Below are positions 35,246 to 42,949 of a stretch of DNA of 44,407 nt, piece after piece (the first letter of the stretch is position 1; every line of letters begins with the position of its first letter). This DNA is from JAJTCH01 sp040386195 (lineage in GTDB: Bacteria; Pseudomonadota; Alphaproteobacteria; Rickettsiales; UBA1997). The notes below the pieces were generated by a model that did not search any database, was not told where the DNA came from, and was given only the letters and a program-made list of their open reading frames with translations. The translations under genes were made by a program, and so were the position numbers. Where the stretch lies: the NCBI GenBank assembly GCA_040386195.1, contig JAZKFV010000027.1, positions 1 through 44,407 on the forward strand, in the 5' to 3' direction.

Positions 35246-36106
35246 ATGAATCATAAAACAAAGTTCGGCTTTTCACTTTTAGAACTTTCATTCGTTTTAA
35301 TTATAAGCTCAATTTTGATTGCAGCAGTTGCTAAAGGTAATCAAATCTTAAAAAGATCTAGAATTGTTAGCGCACAATCATTAACCAAATCCTCACCAGT
35401 TCCACGAATATCAAATTTGGTGGTATGGCACGAAACGACAATGGATAATAGTTTTAATGATGCAGATTTATTATTATCCAGAATTAATACTTGGCGCAAT
35501 CTAAGCCCAAACATCAGAGCTAGTGATGCCACAGCTAGTGGCGCATTTATTCCAACTTATACAAAAAATGCCATAAACAATCTTCCGGCGATAAATTTTA
35601 ATGGCTCTAATTATTTTAGCTTTGATGGCACATCACTTGCCAATAGTGATTATACAATAATAGTAGTTGAGCAAAGAATGGATGGCAGAGATCAAAATTA
35701 TTTTATTGGCAGTGGCGCCTCCGGAGTTGCTAATCAAACTCCGCAATTTGGATATAGAACCGACGGATTAATAACTTTTGCTCAATGGGGTAATGATTAC
35801 AACGTAACGGTTAATACTTTTAGCAAACCAACTCCAGTGATACATATTTTTCGTTTCAGCTCTGTGATTGGCAAAAATTATTATCGCAATGGCGCAAATA
35901 TGACGTTAGTTGACGCTGGCAATGGAGTTGCCACGCAAGGATTAACATCCTACAACTCTGCTCGCATCGGAATTTATACTATCGGAAATGGAGCTTATTA
36001 CGGTTATATTGGCGAGATCATCATTTTCAATAAATATATCAATGATGACGAAATGAAAGATATTAAATTATATCTCAGTAAAAAATGGCAAATTACCGTG
36101 AGCTAG
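35246..36106 (+). CDS. Pilin-like protein with LamG-like domain, copy 4
   Basis: A 286-residue paralogue with the shortest leader (MNHKTKFG) before FSLLELSFVLIISSILIAAV, again with glutamate at +5. The shared motif is degenerated to LVVWHETTMDNSF. The LamG-like domain ends IGEIIIFNKYINDDEMKDIK and LYLSKKWQITVS. It is most like copy 1 around the segment SFDGTSLANSDYTIIV, hinting that copies 1 and 4 are closest. It ends the eno operon; pntAB follows after 59 bases. Confidence 0.8.
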   Translation: MNHKTKFGFSLLELSFVLIISSILIAAVAKGNQILKRSRIVSAQSLTKSSPVPRISNLVVWHETTMDNSFNDADLLLSRINTWRNLSPNIRASDATASGAFIPTYTKNAINNLPAINFNGSNYFSFDGTSLANSDYTIIVVEQRMDGRDQNYFIGSGASGVANQTPQFGYRTDGLITFAQWGNDYNVTVNTFSKPTPVIHIFRFSSVIGKNYYRNGANMTLVDAGNGVATQGLTSYNSARIGIYTIGNGAYYGYIGEIIIFNKYINDDEMKDIKLYLSKKWQITVS

Positions 36107-36165
36107 ATTGAATATTTATTTCTTATCAATATGATAACCGACCTTATCAAACAATTCTTTAAACT

Positions 36166-36549
36166 ATGAGCCAAATCAGCGAAATTGTTGAATTATCTGA
36201 ACGAATCACTTCTGATTCAAATCTTCTGGTGCAAAAAGTTGCCGGCATTAATTTTCTCGGCGGCGGTGTTGATCCATTTGTTTTCGGATTAACCGCCTTT
36301 GTCTTAGCTTGTTTTATTGGCTATTTTGTAGTTTGGAAAGTAACTCCCGCTTTGCACACGCCTTTAATGTCGGTAACCAATGCTATTTCGGGAGTAATTT
36401 TAATTGGTGCAATCATTGCTCTTGGTGCCTCACATTCTTTCTTTATCGGATTTTTCAGCTTCTTAGCAATTATCTTAGCTTCAATAAATATCTTCGGGGG
36501 ATTTGTAGTTACCTGGAGAATGTTGGAGATGTTTAGGAAAAAGTCATAA
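36166..36549 (+). CDS. pntAB: NAD(P) transhydrogenase alpha subunit, membrane part (PntAB type)
   Basis: The 127 residues match the short membrane subunit of three-part proton-translocating transhydrogenases: after a polar N-terminus, about three transmembrane helices with FVFGLTAFVLACFIGYFVVW, TPALHTPLMSVTNAISGVI and the end FGGFVVTWRMLEMF. The enzyme moves hydride from NADH to NADP+ using the proton gradient. pntAA and pntB normally flank this gene, but neither is here. The final SER-stop (TCATAA) lies in the first unit of a heptamer array. Confidence 0.88.
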   Translation: MSQISEIVELSERITSDSNLLVQKVAGINFLGGGVDPFVFGLTAFVLACFIGYFVVWKVTPALHTPLMSVTNAISGVILIGAIIALGASHSFFIGFFSFLAIILASINIFGGFVVTWRMLEMFRKKS

Positions 36550-36626
36550 GTCATAAGTCGTAAGTCGTAAGTCGTAAGTCAATCCGAGTTCGTTTTTACT
36601 TACGACTTACGACTTACGACTTACGA
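36544..36626. repeat. Inverted TAAGTCG heptamer arrays between convergent genes
   Basis: Left array 36544-36580: TCATAAG twice, then TCGTAAG three times. Right array 36598-36626 is the reverse complement type (CTTACGA units). A 29-base stem pairs 36551-36579 with 36598-36626 with one mismatch and an 18-base loop. Unit 1 contains the pntAB stop codon; the right end is one base from the stop of the convergent nitronate monooxygenase gene. It is well placed as a two-way terminator. Confidence 0.9.
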
Positions 36627-36627
36627 A

Positions 36628-38034
36628 TTATTTCCCCGTCATAATTCTATCTACCAACTCCTTAATTGTTGGCACAAATCCGTTAGCATAAAATGGATCA
36701 GTTGCAAAGCGATAGGCGTTGTGACCGGCGAACATTAATTGGTTTTCAATATCAATTCCGTTTCTCACCTCTTGCAAAGTTTTTTGAATACAAAAACTTC
36801 TTGGATCAGCTTTTTTGCCGTTATTAAAATTAGTTTCCGGCATTTGCGACCAGTTGCTAAAACGGCACTGGCTCAAACAGCCCATACAATTAATTTGATC
36901 AGTTAAAATTTGCTGAGATTTAGATTTATCCACAAACATCAAAGTTTCATCCGGGGTTTTCATTCCTTCATCAAAACCATTTTTGACCCAATCATTAACT
37001 TTAATTTTATCGGCAGCGGTAACATAAACCACCCGACCTCTTTGTCCAAAAGGAATTTCGGCAACAAATTCACCTTCAGCTTTAGCGCGATATTCAACTT
37101 GTCTTAATTCTCTGCCTTGTAATTCTTTGATAAAATCATTTTCCACCGCTGAGGAATAAAAACCAGTTGGGCTGAAACGATTTAAATAGACGTCGCCTGG
37201 TTTCAAAGTTAAAAGCCTTTGTTTCCAAGCATCAGAAATTGGATATTCTTTAGTTAAAAGTGGGCGAGTTCCAAATTGAAAAACGATTGGTCCAATTTCA
37301 GGATTATCTAACCAACCTTCATATTCCTCAATATTCCACACCCCGCCAGCCATAATGATTGGCACTTCGTTTAAACCAACTGAGTTCATAAAAGTTCTAA
37401 TTTCAGCAACCCTTGGATATGGATCTTGGAAAACTTTTGGATCTTCCGCATTCGACAAACCATTGTGACCGCCGGCTTTCCACGGACATTCATAAACCAC
37501 GCCACCTAATAAATCTGCCGCTTTTTCGTAGCTTCTTTTCCACAAAGCACGAAAGGCGCGCATTGAAGAGACGATTGGATAATAATAAACTCCATATTTT
37601 TGAGCAATTTCCGACAAACGATAAGGCATTCCCGCGCCGCAAGTGATACCGTGAATCAAGCCTTTAGTATTTTCTAAAACTCCGTGCAAAATTCTCTCCG
37701 CTCCGCCCATTTCCCAAAGCACGTTCATATGCACCGCGCCGTTTCCACCAGCTAAATCGTGAGCAATTCGCGCTTGAGCGATGCCACCATTGATGCCATA
37801 ATTCACCAACTCTTCGTGGCGATCTTTTCTAGTTTTGCCGTTATAAACCACCGGCACCAAATTGCCTTTTTCATCATAATAATCAGCGTTCACACCGGAG
37901 AATGTTCCAACCGCACCAGCTTTAGCAAATTGCCCAGCAGTAACGCCGCTAGTAACACCAATGCCTTTGCCACCTTCAATGATTGGCAGGCACATTTTAT
38001 TAGAAACTTTGAGACTTTTTATAGCTTTAAGCAC
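36628..38034 (-). CDS. Nitronate monooxygenase / 2-nitropropane dioxygenase family protein
   Basis: A 468-residue FMN-dependent TIM-barrel protein. LPIIEGGKGIGVTSGVTAG lies at the N-terminus, GLIHGITCGAGMPY marks the flavin and substrate region, and the barrel continues with ECPWKAGGHNG and PIIMAGGVW, then QFGTRPLLT. The last 110 residues hold a cysteine cluster (INCMGCLSQCRFSNW, later RSFC) that could bind iron-sulfur or zinc and is not part of the basic barrel. The true substrate in this branch is unknown. The start is GTG at 38034, chosen because MLKAIKSLKVSNK fits family N-termini. Confidence 0.85.
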   Translation of the reverse strand: MLKAIKSLKVSNKMCLPIIEGGKGIGVTSGVTAGQFAKAGAVGTFSGVNADYYDEKGNLVPVVYNGKTRKDRHEELVNYGINGGIAQARIAHDLAGGNGAVHMNVLWEMGGAERILHGVLENTKGLIHGITCGAGMPYRLSEIAQKYGVYYYPIVSSMRAFRALWKRSYEKAADLLGGVVYECPWKAGGHNGLSNAEDPKVFQDPYPRVAEIRTFMNSVGLNEVPIIMAGGVWNIEEYEGWLDNPEIGPIVFQFGTRPLLTKEYPISDAWKQRLLTLKPGDVYLNRFSPTGFYSSAVENDFIKELQGRELRQVEYRAKAEGEFVAEIPFGQRGRVVYVTAADKIKVNDWVKNGFDEGMKTPDETLMFVDKSKSQQILTDQINCMGCLSQCRFSNWSQMPETNFNNGKKADPRSFCIQKTLQEVRNGIDIENQLMFAGHNAYRFATDPFYANGFVPTIKELVDRIMTGK

Positions 38035-38125
38035 AGAGATTTTTATTTAAATTGAAAGGACGGCAAAATATATTTTACCATCCTAAATTATGCAATTAAA
38101 TTATACCAAAATTAGGATTGTTTTG

Positions 38126-38154
38126 TTGACTTAAATCTTTTTTCTGCTTTGATA
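38126..38154 (+). promoter_or_regulatory. Candidate promoter of prfA-rdgB
   Basis: TTGACT at 38126-38131 and TTGATA at 38149-38154 with a 17-base spacer, about 43 bases before the prfA ATG. The -35 is near-consensus and the -10 moderate. Confidence 0.4.
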
Positions 38155-38196
38155 TTGCACCTTTCAAGAGCACAAACCAACTAATAAATTTCAACT

Positions 38197-39264
38197 ATGT
38201 CTTTCTCCCCAAAACTCGATGCTTTAATAAAAAAATACCACGATCTAGGTGAAAAAATGCTGGATCCTTCCAAGCTTGGTAATGAATATGGCAAAATTTC
38301 TAAAGAATATTCTGATCTAGAACCAATTGTTGAAAATATTAATCAATTTAAAAAAGCTGAGAAAGAACTTGCTGATCTAATTATCTCTTTGAAAGATTCA
38401 AGCTTGGATAAAGAGATGAAAGATATGATGGATGAAGAAAAATACGATTTGGAAAAGCAAATTCCGGAATTGATAAAAGCCATTAAAGTTTCACTTTTAC
38501 CTAAAGATGAAGCCGATGAAAAAAACGCCATTTTAGAAGTTAGAGCCGGAACTGGCGGCGAAGAAGCGGCTTTGTTTGCTGCCGTATTGTTCAATATGTA
38601 TCAAAGATATGCCGAAATTAAAAAGTGGAAATTTGAAATTTTATCAATTTCTGATACTGGAATTGGCGGCTATAAAGATGCTTCAGCATTGATTTCTGGG
38701 CGCAATGTTTTTGCTCGTTTAAAATTTGAATCCGGCGTTCACCGCGTGCAAAGAGTTCCCGAAACTGAAAATCAAGGACGCGTTCACACTTCTGCCGCCA
38801 CAGTTGCGGTGCTTCCCGAAGCTGAAGAAGTTGATATTAAAATTGAAGAAAAAGATTTGCGTATCGACGTTTATAGATCTTCGGGCCCGGGTGGACAATC
38901 AGTCAATACAACTGACAGTGCGGTGCGAATTGTCCATATTCCAACTGGCGTGACGGTTTGTCAGCAAGATGAAAAATCGCAACATAAAAACCGCGAAAAA
39001 GCAATGAAGATTTTGCGCTCTCGTCTTTACGAAGCAGAAAGAGAAAGAATTGACAAAGAAAGATCCGACAATCGCCGCGGACAAATTGGCTCAGGCGATA
39101 GATCAGAACGCATCAGAACTTACAATTTTCCACAAGGTCGCGTCTCTGATCATCGCATCAATTTAACACTTTATAAAATTGACGATGTGATCAACGGTCA
39201 TTTGGATGAATTTATCAACGCTTTAACTTCAGAAGATGAAGCGCAAAGATTGGGAGAAGAATAA
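38197..39264 (+). CDS. prfA: Peptide chain release factor 1
   Basis: RF1 ends translation at UAA and UAG. The catalytic loop SSGPGGQSVNTTDSAVR carries the GGQ motif. The codon-recognition tripeptide region reads RVQRVPETENQGRVHTSA, with P-E-T where E. coli has P-A-T; RF2 would have S-P-F, so RF1 is clear. Length (355) is normal. No prmC, the methyltransferase for the GGQ glutamine, follows directly; rdgB comes next after one base. Confidence 0.96.
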   Translation: MSFSPKLDALIKKYHDLGEKMLDPSKLGNEYGKISKEYSDLEPIVENINQFKKAEKELADLIISLKDSSLDKEMKDMMDEEKYDLEKQIPELIKAIKVSLLPKDEADEKNAILEVRAGTGGEEAALFAAVLFNMYQRYAEIKKWKFEILSISDTGIGGYKDASALISGRNVFARLKFESGVHRVQRVPETENQGRVHTSAATVAVLPEAEEVDIKIEEKDLRIDVYRSSGPGGQSVNTTDSAVRIVHIPTGVTVCQQDEKSQHKNREKAMKILRSRLYEAERERIDKERSDNRRGQIGSGDRSERIRTYNFPQGRVSDHRINLTLYKIDDVINGHLDEFINALTSEDEAQRLGEE

Positions 39265-39265
39265 A

Positions 39266-39889
39266 TTGTCGGCAAAAATTACTGAAATTTTAATCGCCAG
39301 CGGCAATAAAGGTAAGTTGGTTGAGATTGCTGATTTGCTCAACAAAATTGGTATTAAAGCAATTTCAGCGGCAGATTTTAATTTGACTGAACCCGAAGAA
39401 ACTGGCGATAGTTTTGAAGCAAATTCAATTTTAAAAGCCAAATATTATGGCGATAAAACTGGGCTTGTTGCTTTGGCTGACGATTCAGGATTGTGCGTTG
39501 ATTTGCTTGACGGCAAACCCGGAATTCACTCAGCAAGATGGGCTGTTGATGAAAAAACTGGGGAGAAAAATTTTGATTTAGCTTTTGAAAAAATTAAACA
39601 AGATTTGATTTTTCGTGGTGTTGATCTGCAAAATCAAATCATCAAAGCGCACTTCATCTGCAACCTCACTTTATACAATCCACATAGCGGAGAAATAAAA
39701 TCTTTTGAGGGAAGAGTTGATGGCAAAATCACTTTCCCACCGCGCGGAAATAGGGGTTTTGGCTATGATCCAATTTTTATTGCCGATAATTTTGATCAAA
39801 CTTTTGGAGAAATTTTGCCTCAGCAAAAAGATAAAATTAGCCACCGCACCAAAGCTTTCCAGCAGCTCATCAACTATTGCCAATTATAA
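39266..39889 (+). CDS. rdgB: Non-canonical purine NTP pyrophosphatase (RdgB/HAM1)
   Basis: Removes dITP, XTP and similar damaged nucleotides from the pool. Family motifs: ILIASGNKGKLVEI at the start, ALADDSGLCVDLLDGKPGI in the middle and RGNRGFGYDPIF, then KDKISHRTKAFQ near the C-terminus. I prefer the TTG at 39266 (207 residues), one base past the prfA stop with GGGAG nine bases upstream. An in-frame ATG at 39236 would add ten residues and overlap prfA. The 3' end overlaps the convergent PEGA lipoprotein gene by 16 bases. Confidence 0.92.
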   Translation: MSAKITEILIASGNKGKLVEIADLLNKIGIKAISAADFNLTEPEETGDSFEANSILKAKYYGDKTGLVALADDSGLCVDLLDGKPGIHSARWAVDEKTGEKNFDLAFEKIKQDLIFRGVDLQNQIIKAHFICNLTLYNPHSGEIKSFEGRVDGKITFPPRGNRGFGYDPIFIADNFDQTFGEILPQQKDKISHRTKAFQQLINYCQL

Positions 39890-40521
39890 TAATCAATTTT
39901 GGTCTTACGATTAAAATTCCGATCTTCCCAATTGCTTTCATTTCCATCATTAACAAATTCTGAATGGCTGTTAAATAAAGGCTGCGAAGATGAAATATTG
40001 GTGCGCTCATTTTCTTGCACCACTTCAAGAATTGGCGGGCTTTGCTTGACTTGCCCAGCCATATTGCTTGGAGCATAATAATTTTGAGAAGAAAATGAAT
40101 TAGAATTTTGTGATGTTGGGCGAGAATTTTCTGGAATCGGGGTTAATTCAAAACTATATAATTCTTTGGTAAAATCGCGGCAATATAGAGATTTAAGCCC
40201 GATGAGGGGAAATATAAAAATAGAGCCAAGCAAGTCAGAGTTGCATCTGCCACTTTCCTCTTGGCGATCTTTTCTCATATTGAACTTAGTTTCCATCTCA
40301 TAATTTATCTGCTGATAGCCATCTTTGATGAGTTTGAGCTGATAATTTTTATCAGGAATCAAATGAACTTCTTTGGGAGTATCTCCATAATAAACACCAT
40401 CAATTAATATCTTGGCGCCAGAAGGTTCGCTATCAGCGGTTATGATAACGGTGGGTTGGTTTCTTAAGGAGCAGGAGCTGATAATTAGGATTGGAAGAAT
40501 AATTCGCGCTAAAAATCGCAT
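39874..40521 (-). CDS. PEGA-domain lipoprotein, copy 1
   Basis: A 215-residue lipoprotein. The signal ends at the lipobox ISSC with C17 as the lipid site. A PEGA domain follows (about 23-70: VIITADSEPSGAKILIDGV, then YGDTPKEV and NYQLKLIKDGYQ), a surface or wall-associated beta sandwich. A short hydrophobic stretch (LLGSIFIFPLIGL) lies near 104-116, and the last 80 residues are low-complexity, rich in Ser, Asn and Gln. It is a paralogue of the gene upstream, five bases away. Function unknown. Confidence 0.78.
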   Translation of the reverse strand: MRFLARIILPILIISSCSLRNQPTVIITADSEPSGAKILIDGVYYGDTPKEVHLIPDKNYQLKLIKDGYQQINYEMETKFNMRKDRQEESGRCNSDLLGSIFIFPLIGLKSLYCRDFTKELYSFELTPIPENSRPTSQNSNSFSSQNYYAPSNMAGQVKQSPPILEVVQENERTNISSSQPLFNSHSEFVNDGNESNWEDRNFNRKTKIDYYNWQ

Positions 40522-40526
40522 TCAAA

Positions 40527-41054
40527 CTAATAATTACTTTGATTATTGATCTGACCACGATATTGACTGCCAGATTGCTGATAATTTTGGTAATAGTTAT
40601 TTTGATTATTGATTTGGCTTTGATTTTCCAGAGCATTCACCTCTTGCGCACCCGCAGATCTTCCGCCGGAAATATCAACGAAATAATCACTTTGTTTGAA
40701 AGAGCCACATTTTTCTGGAGCAAATAATAAAATCATCATAATTGGCAGAACCGCAACTGAATCTGCTAAGCATCTTTTGCCATCACCACTTTCACCCTCG
40801 CGAATTGAATACCAAGTCTCCATATCAATATTAGCCGATCCATAACCTCTTTTAGAAATAGTCGCTTTATAATTTTTATTGGGAGCCAACTCCACAAAAG
40901 CCGGAGTTTGTCCAAAATTTTTCCCATCAATAACCACATCAGCTCCGGGAGGATTACTATTAATTGGCACAGTCACAGTTGATTTATTGGCAAAAGAGCA
41001 AGAGCTAACAATAAAAAGAGCGATGGCTGGCAATAGTTTTAATTTATTTTGCAT
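40527..41054 (-). CDS. PEGA-domain lipoprotein, copy 2
   Basis: From the ATG at 41054 this is 175 residues; the frame is open further up to 41084 but that would run into the lpxL stop. The lipobox VSSC places lipidation at C19. The PEGA domain reads TVTVPINSNPPGADVVIDGK, FGQTPAFVEL and NYKATISKRGY. A hydrophobic stretch (VAVLPIMMILLFA) follows, then an Asn/Gln/Tyr-rich tail (QINNQNNYYQNYQQ, and again GQINNQSNY). It matches copy 1 along the whole first two thirds, including a spaced cysteine pair, so the two arose by duplication. Confidence 0.78.
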   Translation of the reverse strand: MQNKLKLLPAIALFIVSSCSFANKSTVTVPINSNPPGADVVIDGKNFGQTPAFVELAPNKNYKATISKRGYGSANIDMETWYSIREGESGDGKRCLADSVAVLPIMMILLFAPEKCGSFKQSDYFVDISGGRSAGAQEVNALENQSQINNQNNYYQNYQQSGSQYRGQINNQSNY

Positions 41055-41071
41055 GATTTGTTTTTTAAAAA

Positions 41072-41968
41072 TTATGATTTCCAACGGTTATGAACCCAAA
41101 ACCATTGCGCCGGATATTCTTTAATCCATTCCTCTAATTTTTGATTAATTTTAGTGGTAAGATCGATAACAGAATCGTTATTTATATTGGCAGTTTTTTG
41201 AAATTCAATTGGTTTTTCCACCCGAACTTTAAATTTGAACTCTTTGCCAATCCTCATTGAGCGCGCCGGAATTAAAGGCACATTATATTTCAAAGCTAGT
41301 TTGGCAATTGAAGCGGTTGTTAAAGCTGGACGATTAAAAAACGGAACTAAAATTCCATCCGATATTTTTTGGTCAGCAAGTATCACTACATAATTGCCAT
41401 TTTTAATTTCTTCAATAATTTGCTTATTGCCTTTTGAGCTTTTAGAAATCAACTCCACTCCTCTAATTTTTGAGGTCATTTCATCAACAGCTTGATTATT
41501 CAACGGCCGATAAACCGTCTTCACATTCATACCATTTTCTAAAAATATTTTTGGCCCAATTTCCCAATTACCAATATGCGCTGAAAATATAATTCCTCCC
41601 TTAAAATTGCGTTTAATATCAGCAATATTTTTTTTACTTTCCTCATCAAGCTCGGCATAATTCATCAATTCTTTGCCGCTAAATTTTGCAATATGAATAA
41701 ATTCTCCCACAATTCTACCCAGATTATCCCACATTCCATCCAGCACCTCATCAACTTCTGCGGCGTTCAAATTGGGTAAGGATTTAGTAATATTTTGTTT
41801 TGCCAAATTGTGAACTGAAATTCTTTTGCCAATCAGCCGCGCTAAAAAGCTGGCAAAATTTGAAGCATTTTTTAGACCAATTATTTCAAATAAAAACAAA
41901 CCAAATCTCACGATTATGCTTTCTAAAAAATAACGAATTTGTTTTATAAAATTTTTAATTTTTTCCAT
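41072..41968 (-). CDS. lpxL: Lipid A biosynthesis lauroyl-type acyltransferase
   Basis: A late acyltransferase that adds a secondary acyl chain to Kdo-lipid IVA at the inner membrane. One N-terminal membrane segment is followed by the catalytic H-x4-E motif in SAHIGNWEIGPKIF, the VYRPLNN segment, ADQKISDGILVPFFNRPA, and the typical end YPAQWFWVHNRWKS. Length (298) is normal. LpxL and LpxM cannot be separated by eye. The start overlaps lpxK by 14 bases. Confidence 0.9.
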   Translation of the reverse strand: MEKIKNFIKQIRYFLESIIVRFGLFLFEIIGLKNASNFASFLARLIGKRISVHNLAKQNITKSLPNLNAAEVDEVLDGMWDNLGRIVGEFIHIAKFSGKELMNYAELDEESKKNIADIKRNFKGGIIFSAHIGNWEIGPKIFLENGMNVKTVYRPLNNQAVDEMTSKIRGVELISKSSKGNKQIIEEIKNGNYVVILADQKISDGILVPFFNRPALTTASIAKLALKYNVPLIPARSMRIGKEFKFKVRVEKPIEFQKTANINNDSVIDLTTKINQKLEEWIKEYPAQWFWVHNRWKS

Positions 41969-42932
41969 TAACTAAATTAATTAATTTTTCCCTAATATAT
42001 GACTCATTTTTAAACTCAATTTTAATATCCAAATAATCAATTTGAGTTTGATAAATCGGATCAAGCCTTACCCAGTCTTTCTTGGTGGTAATTAACTGTA
42101 ATTGATTTTTTCTGGCAAAATTAATCATTTTATCAATCTCACTTGATTTATATTGGTGATGATCAGCATAAGAAAATTTGCTAATTACATTGATTTTATT
42201 TTGCTCCAAACTATCAAAAAACTTTTCCGGACGACCAATTCCACAAAATGCAACCACCGATTTTTGATAAAATTTATCAGCATTAATCACTTTGATTTTT
42301 GCCCCAATAACTTTTTTATCAACGCAAAAACTTTCAGCAATTCCAGCTTTATCATCACCGACAATAATCACCAAATCCGCTTTTTTAATACCAATTGCAA
42401 CTGGCTCTCTCAAAGCTCCAGCCGGCATTACAAAACCATTACCAATTCCATAATTGCCATCAATTACCAATATTGAAAAATCTTTAATGATAGTCGGATT
42501 TTGCAAACCATCATCCATAATAATCAGTTTTTTTGCCGGCATTGCAGCAATTTTTTGAGCACCAAATAATCTATTGCGAGAAATAAAAGTTGCAGCAATT
42601 TCCGACAATAACAAAGGTTCATCACCAACATCTTTTGAGCTATATTTTTGTTTATCTACCAAAACAAAATCTTTAATCCAACCTCCATAACCCGCGCTTA
42701 AATAAGCAAAATCAATATCCAGCTCTTGCAAAATTTCACCAAGCGCAATCGCCACCGGCGTTTTGCCTGCGCCGCCCGCCACCAAATTGCCAATACAAAT
42801 TATTGGCTTGTTAATTTTTGTAGGAGTTTTGCGGAAGCAATTTAGGAAATGACCAAATAAATAAAGCAACGATAACGGCAAAAGCAAATAAGCCAGAAGA
42901 TTTTTTGTGTGCCAAAATTGGGGAGTTTTCAA
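41955..42932 (-). CDS. lpxK: Tetraacyldisaccharide 4'-kinase
   Basis: LpxK phosphorylates the 4' position of the lipid A disaccharide. It shows the N-terminal membrane anchor with FWHTKNLLAYLLLPLSLLY, the P-loop NLVAGGAGKTPVAIALGE, SAGYGGW, DVGDEPLLL, and MDDGLQNPTI where the catalytic base lies. The C-terminal part has SYADHHQYKSSEI and TTKKDWVRL. Length (325) is normal. With lpxL downstream it shows that the cell makes lipid A, unlike Anaplasmataceae. Confidence 0.95.
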   Translation of the reverse strand: MKTPQFWHTKNLLAYLLLPLSLLYLFGHFLNCFRKTPTKINKPIICIGNLVAGGAGKTPVAIALGEILQELDIDFAYLSAGYGGWIKDFVLVDKQKYSSKDVGDEPLLLSEIAATFISRNRLFGAQKIAAMPAKKLIIMDDGLQNPTIIKDFSILVIDGNYGIGNGFVMPAGALREPVAIGIKKADLVIIVGDDKAGIAESFCVDKKVIGAKIKVINADKFYQKSVVAFCGIGRPEKFFDSLEQNKINVISKFSYADHHQYKSSEIDKMINFARKNQLQLITTKKDWVRLDPIYQTQIDYLDIKIEFKNESYIREKLINLVNGKN

Positions 42933-42949
42933 AAATATACCAAAAATAG

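Noticed and set aside
36544..36626. CRISPR-like array
   Set aside because: The 7-base units are directly adjacent with no spacers, and no cas gene is present.
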